The notes below the pieces were generated by a model. It saw nothing but the letters and a program-made list of their open reading frames with translations. It made no database searches and was not told the DNA's origin. A stretch of 7,199 nt of DNA from assembly GCA_023422115.1 (NCBI GenBank), contig JAEZSA010000182.1, forward strand, positions 1-7,199. Direction: 5' to 3'. Positions 1 to 4,877 of this stretch are shown piece after piece. Numbering within the stretch: position 1 is the first letter of the stretch; each line of letters starts with the position of its first letter. The DNA is from Bacillota bacterium (GTDB lineage Bacteria; Bacillota_I; Bacilli_A; ML615J-28; CAG-698). Position numbers and translations under genes: made by a program.

Positions 1-627
1 AAACGAAAGAGCCGTAAAATTAGAAAAGAATATAGTTTATTACCGATAAAACGAGTTTGTGATTTAACTTTCAAAGGTGAAGATATTCTTAAATTAACAA
101 ATAATCTAGATGGTCCTTACATTCAAGAAGTCCTTGATGAGATCATTTATAAAGTATTATTCCATGAATTACCCAATGACTATGATGCGATTAAAATCTT
201 TACAGTTGGTTTATTAAAAGATAAAGGATTAATGTTAACAGGAACTTATCGTAGCAGCGAAAGAAGTGCTTTTGAGCGACCAGTAAGACAAGAAACTTAT
301 GAAGAAGATAATTCTTTTGATTATTATGAAGAAAAAAGTTTACCAGTTTCAAAACCAGTAGAAGAAACGAGTATGAAAAACAAGTTCGAAGAGTATGAAC
401 GTCGTCTTCATGAAAAGGATCGTCAAATCGCAGAATTGGAAAAGAGCCAATTAGAAATAGAATTACAAGCAGAAGTAAAGCAACTTGTGATAAAAAACCT
501 TACAATGATAGGGGAATTACAAAATGCTGATGAAGAAGCAAAAGCTAATCTTGAAAAGACATATCGAGACATTCTAATCAAATCTAATCCTAAATATAAA
601 AAATTGAAGGAGAAGAACAATGAATAG
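1..627 (+). CDS. cca: CCA tRNA nucleotidyltransferase, C-terminal part, with a coiled-coil extension (5' end outside window)
   Basis: The frame is open from base 1 to a TAG at 625-627, so this is the last 208 codons of a longer gene. Codons 1-76 resemble the C-terminal tail of class II CCA-adding enzymes, which add CCA to tRNA 3' ends in the cytoplasm. The pattern is LLPIKRVCDL, then GEDILKL, NNLDGPYI, EVLDEIIYKVL and a closing ELPNDYDAI, as in the Bacillus family 'GkdLm...GPwIg..L..i...V..g.l.N'. The catalytic head lies upstream and cannot be seen. The family normally ends near here, but this protein runs on for about 130 residues. The first part of that tail is acidic and Tyr/Ser-rich; the second part is a charged helix from about codon 125 to 170 with heptad-like spacing, probably a coiled coil. 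ATG 232 is in frame, but its only upstream AAAGGA sits too close, so I do not treat it as a separate gene. The stop overlaps yhaM. The family call rests on motif recognition of a fragment. Confidence 0.6.
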   Translation, partial: KRKSRKIRKEYSLLPIKRVCDLTFKGEDILKLTNNLDGPYIQEVLDEIIYKVLFHELPNDYDAIKIFTVGLLKDKGLMLTGTYRSSERSAFERPVRQETYEEDNSFDYYEEKSLPVSKPVEETSMKNKFEEYERRLHEKDRQIAELEKSQLEIELQAEVKQLVIKNLTMIGELQNADEEAKANLEKTYRDILIKSNPKYKKLKEKNNE

Positions 628-1561
628 AATTAAAGATTATAATGCCAGTGAGAAAGCAACACTAGCACTAAGATTTACAGATATTCAAATCCGTAAGACA
701 AGTGCCAATGCGGATTATGCTAGTTTATTAGGATTTGATGGAAAAGACTTGATTGAAGTAAAGATTTGGTCCTTATCAGAAGATAAAAAGCAACTACTAA
801 AAAGTGGTGAAATTTATATTGCCACAGGAATTATGAAAGACTATCAAGGGAAATTACAATTCAATGTCAATGATTTTCGTTTAGCAACAGAAGATGATGA
901 AATTGCAAAAGAAGATTTTTATGAGTATGCTAAAATCTCAATTGAAGTCTTACAAAATGAAATCAAAAAATACATTGAAAACTTGCAAAACAAGACGATA
1001 AAAGATATCGTTATCGATTTAGTTAAACAGTATTACAAAGAATTTTTCTTGTTTCCAGCAGCAATGACAATGCATCACAACTATTATTCAGGATTAGCCT
1101 ATCATATCTATTCTATGCTACGATTAAGTGATCGATATTTAGAAATATATCCATTCATAAATCAAGATTTGGTTCATGCAAGTATTATTCTTCATGATTT
1201 GGGAAAGATTGTTGAACTGAGTGGACCAAAGGGAACAGAATATACCAAAGAAGGAAATCTATTAGGTCATATTACTATCGGTGCGAATCTAGTTTATGCA
1301 TCAGCGTTAAAATTGGGCTATGAAAAAACAGATGAAGCTTTGGCATTACAACATATTATTATTTCACATCATGGTTTACTTGAATATGGTTCTCCCAAAG
1401 AACCGCAAATGGCAGAAGCTGTTTTGGTATATTTGTTAGATTTTTCTGATTCACGTATGGGTGCTTTAGAAAAAGAAATTCCTAATGGAGAAAAGGGACA
1501 ATATACCAATCCGATTGCAGCTTTTGACCGAAAAGCATTCTATATTCCAGATATAAAATAA
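620..1561 (+). CDS. yhaM: 3'-5' exoribonuclease YhaM (OB fold + HD domain)
   Basis: YhaM is a cytoplasmic, Mn-dependent 3'-5' exoribonuclease of Bacillota that trims RNA 3' ends (also known as Cbf1/CMP-binding factor). The 313-residue length matches the family at about 314. Residues 12-90 form an OB-fold nucleic-acid-binding domain (VKIWSLSEDKK, GKLQFNVNDFRLATEDD). Residues 150-280 form the HD domain: MHH at 151-153, the HD pair H192/D193 in ILHDLGK, H217 in EGNLLGH, H250/H251 in ISHHG, and acidic residues D274 and D277 in the LLDFSDSRM segment. Stretches such as LHDLGKIVELSGP and GNLLGHITI are nearly family consensus. The ATG at 620 lies inside the end of the upstream gene (8-base overlap) behind AAGGAG at 607-612 with a 7-base spacer, so the two are translated from one message and probably coupled. 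A terminator follows immediately. The assignment is very secure. Confidence 0.95.
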   Translation: MNRIKDYNASEKATLALRFTDIQIRKTSANADYASLLGFDGKDLIEVKIWSLSEDKKQLLKSGEIYIATGIMKDYQGKLQFNVNDFRLATEDDEIAKEDFYEYAKISIEVLQNEIKKYIENLQNKTIKDIVIDLVKQYYKEFFLFPAAMTMHHNYYSGLAYHIYSMLRLSDRYLEIYPFINQDLVHASIILHDLGKIVELSGPKGTEYTKEGNLLGHITIGANLVYASALKLGYEKTDEALALQHIIISHHGLLEYGSPKEPQMAEAVLVYLLDFSDSRMGALEKEIPNGEKGQYTNPIAAFDRKAFYIPDIK

Positions 1562-1564
1562 AAG

Positions 1565-1591
1565 AGCACATGTGATACGTGTGCTTTTTTT
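1565..1591 (+). terminator. Intrinsic terminator after yhaM
   Basis: An inverted repeat at 1565-1585 (AGCACATGT / ACGTGTGCT, nine pairs including one T-G, loop GAT) is followed by seven T residues at 1585-1591. The As just before the stem can pair with the T tract. It starts four bases after the yhaM stop and closes the cca-yhaM unit. Confidence 0.92.
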
Positions 1592-1622
1592 ATTTGGCGA
1601 TAAAAGGATTCTTGAGAAAAGA

Positions 1623-1651
1623 TAGACAAACATATTAAAAAATGATATAAT
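1623..1651 (+). promoter_or_regulatory. Sigma-A-type promoter of the pectate lyase operon
   Basis: TAGACA at 1623-1628 serves as the -35 (five of six to TTGACA), followed by a 17-base spacer and a perfect TATAAT -10 at 1646-1651. A TG at 1643-1644 gives an extended -10. The start of transcription is expected near 1658-1660, leaving a leader of about 45 bases. It lies between the yhaM terminator and the PL2 gene, so the lyase operon is independently transcribed. Confidence 0.85.
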
Positions 1652-1657
1652 GATTAT

Positions 1658-1687
1658 AACAAACGAAGTACGTAAATACGAACAAAC
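1658..1687 (+). promoter_or_regulatory. Possible operator: small palindrome flanked by direct repeats in the leader
   Basis: CGTA-AA-TACG at 1671-1680 is a perfect 4+2+4 inverted repeat. It is flanked by two copies of AACAAAC at 1658-1664 and 1681-1687, and TACG occurs twice (1669-1672 and 1677-1680). The element lies at and just after the expected transcription start, where a repressor would block initiation or clearance. The arms are short and could be chance; no regulator family is recognised. Confidence 0.25.
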
Positions 1688-1689
1688 AG

Positions 1690-1695
1690 AGGAGG
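1690..1695 (+). promoter_or_regulatory. Ribosome binding site that fixes the GTG start of the PL2 gene
   Basis: A perfect AGGAGG precedes GTG 1703 by seven bases. The GTG at 1701 is immediately followed by TGA in its own frame, so GTG 1703 is the usable start. Confidence 0.9.
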
Positions 1696-1702
1696 ATAAC
1701 GT

Positions 1703-3532
1703 GTGAATTCAAACAAGAAAGTAATAAAAAGTTTGTTTTTATTATTATTGTTAATGATAAGTTTTGTTTTGGTTGGTTGTACTAAGTCAGAAGAAGAAAT
1801 AAGTGTTAGTGAAAAAGATGAAATTAGAATGCAAGCAGTGAAAACACATCTCGATAATGTGTTAAGAAATTCTCGTAGTAAAATAAAGAATACATCTCTT
1901 TTAGCTGATGGTATCGATACTTTTACAGGAGAACTTGCTAGTTGGGCAAATAAAGATCAAACATTCTCTCCAATTTCTGATTATGCTTCCCAACAAAACT
2001 TCATGCGCACACTGGTTGCTTATTCCGCCATAACAGGGGATATGAAGTATAAGAATTCAGCAATCGCAACAACAAAGTATTTCATGAAGTATTTCCAACA
2101 TAACAATGGTTTATTGAAGTGGGGAGGGCATGAATTCATCAATATTGATACGTTACTCATTGAAGGACCCGAAAACAAGGGCTTAGTTCATGAATTAAAG
2201 AACCATTATCCATATTATGAATTAATGTTAGAAGTAGATGAAGATGCTGTGAAAAAATATTTAGAACAGCAATGGGCGGCTCATGTTATTGATTGGTCTA
2301 CATTAGATATCAATCGACATGGAGAAAACACAACAGTGTTAACTAAATACGAAGTTCCTGAAAAATCGAACAGTATTTTATTAAGACCTGTTCCTACTAG
2401 TGATGTGGTCGATCCAAGTAATGTTGTGACTACTGCTACAAACACCCAAGCGTTACAATTACCAAATAGTCAAGGGTTAACTTTTATTAATGCAGGTAGT
2501 GATTTATATTATGCTGCTTACTTATTGGGTGAATTAACAGGAAATCCAATGGCAATTTCATGGGGAAAATACTTGGCAAGACAATATCAATTGGCAAGAA
2601 ATCCTGAGACGGGACTTCCAGTCTATCAATTCACACAGCCATTACAACGAGACACGACCACCGATGATACCGATACCAATTCCAAATTTGGTGATCGAGC
2701 AAAGCGTCAATTTGGCGATGATTTTGGCGCTGTTGCTTTAGAAGGGAATGTTTTATTTAAAAATATTTCTGCTATTATTATCGATAGCATGAACATCAAT
2801 TTATACATTGGGGAAAAGTTTGATGATCAAGAATTGTTAAGTTGGACTGTAGACACCCTAAAAAAATACTATCAATACGCTTTATGCTATGATCAAAGTC
2901 AAATCATGAGATTACTACCAATGTGGAATGATGGACAATCAATGCTAGGGTATGTCTTTAAAAAAGATGGTTATTATGGAGACAAGGGAACAGTTGTCGA
3001 TTACTTGAACATGTCTAGTGAAAACATGTTAACGATCGCGAGAGCTTGTGAGTTATTTCCAGAAGATCAAGAACTTTGGGATTTATTAAGAGAAGTGGCC
3101 AAAGGATTAGGATATGGTGATATTGGAGCAGATAAGAGTGGAAAAGAGCTCGCTTTGCAGATGAATCCAACAAGTCCAATAACAGGAACGAGCATAAATA
3201 GTAGTTTTGGTGTTATGAGTTTTGTTTATCTATATGAAATGACAAAGAAAACAGAGTATTTGGATATGGCGAGAACCATCGCTGATAATATTGTTGCAAC
3301 AAAATTCCATCGTGGCTATTTCGTGAAATCAGAAGCTCATCGTTATTGTCGTATTAATGATAATGATGCGTTAGCCTTATTGACATTAGCAGCAGCTATT
3401 AGTGGAAAACTTTCAGAAATTCCTGTTTATTTATCGGATACAGGATATGTCCATGGTGATTATTATGATTATAGTAAAGGCAAAGTTCAAAATGGATATG
3501 ATACAGATTATATTTATGAACAAACAAACTAA
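1703..3532 (+). CDS. Surface lipoprotein pectate lyase, polysaccharide lyase family 2 (PL2)
   Basis: Family PL2 lyases cleave polygalacturonate or oligogalacturonides by beta-elimination in an (alpha/alpha)7 barrel, with Arg as base and a transition metal instead of Ca. The N-terminus is a lipoprotein signal: KK at 5-6, a hydrophobic run at 11-24, and lipobox LVGC with Cys26. Mature protein should therefore be anchored outside the membrane. Conserved blocks are WGGHEF (140-145), HELKNHYPYYELM (163-175), WSTLDINRHG (198-207) and HRYCRINDNDALALL (546-560). Candidate metal ligands are H143, E164 and H206, with R205 the candidate base. Their spacing (21, 41, 1) equals that of H109, E130, R171 and H172 of Yersinia YePL2A as I remember it. 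The 609-residue length suits PL2 plus a short anchor; paired helices with aromatic-rich turns run throughout, as in an alpha-barrel. GTG start with AGGAGG. It is first in an operon with the next lipoprotein, 29 bases on. Substrate preference (polymer or oligomer) cannot be read from the sequence. Confidence 0.82.
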   Translation: MNSNKKVIKSLFLLLLLMISFVLVGCTKSEEEISVSEKDEIRMQAVKTHLDNVLRNSRSKIKNTSLLADGIDTFTGELASWANKDQTFSPISDYASQQNFMRTLVAYSAITGDMKYKNSAIATTKYFMKYFQHNNGLLKWGGHEFINIDTLLIEGPENKGLVHELKNHYPYYELMLEVDEDAVKKYLEQQWAAHVIDWSTLDINRHGENTTVLTKYEVPEKSNSILLRPVPTSDVVDPSNVVTTATNTQALQLPNSQGLTFINAGSDLYYAAYLLGELTGNPMAISWGKYLARQYQLARNPETGLPVYQFTQPLQRDTTTDDTDTNSKFGDRAKRQFGDDFGAVALEGNVLFKNISAIIIDSMNINLYIGEKFDDQELLSWTVDTLKKYYQYALCYDQSQIMRLLPMWNDGQSMLGYVFKKDGYYGDKGTVVDYLNMSSENMLTIARACELFPEDQELWDLLREVAKGLGYGDIGADKSGKELALQMNPTSPITGTSINSSFGVMSFVYLYEMTKKTEYLDMARTIADNIVATKFHRGYFVKSEAHRYCRINDNDALALLTLAAAISGKLSEIPVYLSDTGYVHGDYYDYSKGKVQNGYDTDYIYEQTN

Positions 3533-3541
3533 GGGATAAGG

Positions 3542-3548
3542 AAGGAGG
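3542..3548 (+). promoter_or_regulatory. Ribosome binding site with unusual start context for the Ig/jelly-roll lipoprotein gene
   Basis: A perfect AAGGAGG lies 13 bases before TTG 3562, a long spacing. An out-of-frame ATG at 3551 lies only two bases after it and would encode MSFI, then stop at TGA 3563-3565, overlapping the TTG. The next in-frame ATG (3577) is 28 bases from this site and has none of its own. TTG 3562 is therefore the likely start, perhaps reached by re-initiation or with weak efficiency. Confidence 0.6.
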
Positions 3549-3561
3549 AAATGTCATTCAT

Positions 3562-4737
3562 TTGACTAAAACGATAATGAAGAAAAGTATGTTAATCGGT
3601 TTGTTAATTAGTTTAGCGATGATGAGTTTCGCGTGTACAAAACCGGAAGAAGAAGTGGCATTGGCAATTACAGATGCAACAGAGAAAATATTTGTTGATG
3701 AAGAAATCCAATTAGGTATTAATAAAGATGTGAATGAAGAAGAAATTATTTGGTCAACGAATAATAAAGCAGTGGCTTCCATCAGCGAAACGGGACTAGT
3801 AAAAGCGCGCGCAAAAGGGAAAGTAGTCATTACTGTCAAGACAAATACAGAAGAAGCAACCGTTGTTATTGAAGTTATACAAGAAGATGTTCCCCCAATT
3901 CAAGATGAAATCAATCGAATACCAGAAGAATTTGAGATTTGGTATGAAGGATTTGAATATATTACTTTCCTTGATGAGTGGAGTTTAAATAGCGATTTAA
4001 AAACAGATGAATTAGTAGGTGCATTTCGAAGTGATGAAAAAGCAGTGGCAAAACCCACTGAATTAGATTATGCTTTACGATTAACCAGTAATGATTATAC
4101 TGATGCAAAGTTGGAAAGAGGATTTCCAGTCATTAGTGATGGCTATTTCGCCGTTGATGTTCGCTTAGAAGATTTAAATAGTCAAATGTCATTTGAAATT
4201 TATTCTAATAAAAATTACCGCTTGTTTAGTATTCATTTACATCAAGGAGGAGGAATTCGTTATCGAATTGATCAGACTTCGGGAGGATATGGAATCCGAT
4301 TAGAATCAAAAGCTACTTGGACACCAAAGGAATGGATGCGTTTGGTGATTACTTGGGATGCTTCTGTAACGGAAAGTGAATTAAAAACTTATAGTGCCTA
4401 TATTCTAAAAGAAGAAAAACTTTATCAATTTGCTAAAGACGTTCCTTTTTTGTATCAAACAGAAGGCGGAGGAATTCCTGGATGGATGAAAATAAGAGTG
4501 AATAAGGGCAATGATACTGACAAGATGGAAGGAGATTATCCTGCTAATCCAACGGCTTATGTTGATAATATTGTTCTGAAGAGTTTTCAAGCGATGAAAG
4601 ATGCTTTGAAAGTTCCGCCAATTGATGATACGTGGGTGAACAGTGTAGAAACAAAAGGAATTCTAGATGATATTATGAATAACAAATGTGTTTTATTCAT
4701 CGAAAATAAGATGAGAAATACAAAACAAAAAGTTTAA
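3562..4737 (+). CDS. Lipoprotein with bacterial Ig-like (Big_2) and jelly-roll lectin-like domains; probable polysaccharide-binding partner of the PL2 lyase
   Basis: I do not recognise a named family for the whole protein. A lipoprotein signal is visible: KK at 7-8, hydrophobic core 10-24, and lipobox SFAC with Cys25. Residues 33-106 are a Big_2-type Ig-like domain (EIIWSTNNKAVASISETGLV, then GKVVITV). After a Pro/acidic linker, residues 124-341 look like a beta-sandwich of the concanavalin A/LamG type: FEIWYEGFE opening, alternating strands (DGYFAVDVRLEDL, MSFEIYSN, EWMRLVITWDAS) and a closing TAYVDNIVLKSF. Such domains bind glycans or act as lyases; no catalytic set is evident here, so binding is the inference. 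The tail from 342 (VPPIDDTWVNSVETKGILDD, then a basic NKMRNTKQKV end) looks like a module cut short. It is second in the operon after the lyase, with no promoter between, and is followed by a terminator. TTG 3562 was chosen over ATG 3577, which would leave a shorter but still valid signal peptide. Confidence 0.7.
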   Translation: MTKTIMKKSMLIGLLISLAMMSFACTKPEEEVALAITDATEKIFVDEEIQLGINKDVNEEEIIWSTNNKAVASISETGLVKARAKGKVVITVKTNTEEATVVIEVIQEDVPPIQDEINRIPEEFEIWYEGFEYITFLDEWSLNSDLKTDELVGAFRSDEKAVAKPTELDYALRLTSNDYTDAKLERGFPVISDGYFAVDVRLEDLNSQMSFEIYSNKNYRLFSIHLHQGGGIRYRIDQTSGGYGIRLESKATWTPKEWMRLVITWDASVTESELKTYSAYILKEEKLYQFAKDVPFLYQTEGGGIPGWMKIRVNKGNDTDKMEGDYPANPTAYVDNIVLKSFQAMKDALKVPPIDDTWVNSVETKGILDDIMNNKCVLFIENKMRNTKQKV

Positions 4738-4754
4738 CTAAAAATACAAAAGAT

Positions 4755-4780
4755 AAGCACTTGGAAAACAAGTGCTTTTT
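4755..4780 (+). terminator. Intrinsic terminator closing the PL2 operon
   Basis: A perfect nine-base-pair stem, AAGCACTTG at 4755-4763 with CAAGTGCTT at 4769-4777, has a GAAAA loop and ends in a run of five T residues (4776-4780). It begins 17 bases after the stop of the second lipoprotein gene. Confidence 0.93.
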
Positions 4781-4803
4781 ATATCCTAAATAAGGAGAAA
4801 AGG

Positions 4804-4831
4804 TTTACATTATTTTTAAAAATGGTAAAAT
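4804..4831 (+). promoter_or_regulatory. Sigma-A-type promoter of the secreted metallophosphoesterase gene
   Basis: TTTACA at 4804-4809, a 16-base spacer and TAAAAT at 4826-4831 with TG at 4823-4824 (extended -10). Transcription would start near 4838-4840, leaving a leader of about 40 bases. The leader ends in AGAGGAG at 4865-4871, six bases before ATG 4878. A second TATAAA-like stretch at 4841 lacks a good -35. Confidence 0.75.
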
Positions 4832-4877
4832 AGAAGGGTATATAAATAATGTTTACTTGATTTGAGAGGAGAAAACG

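Noticed and set aside
423..620. Minus-strand 65-codon frame opposite the coiled-coil tail
   Set aside because: It lies wholly within a coding region of known direction and has no translation signals or recognisable motifs.
232..627. Independent gene starting at ATG 232
   Set aside because: The same frame is open from base 1 with CCA-enzyme-like residues running into it, and AAAGGA upstream is only about three bases away.
3558..3839. Minus-strand 93-codon frame opposite the Ig-like module
   Set aside because: Shadow of the lipoprotein gene; composition and lack of a ribosome site argue against it.
4840..4860. Second promoter TATAAA near 4841
   Set aside because: No acceptable -35 at 16-18 bases, while the TTTACA/TAAAAT pair just upstream is well spaced.
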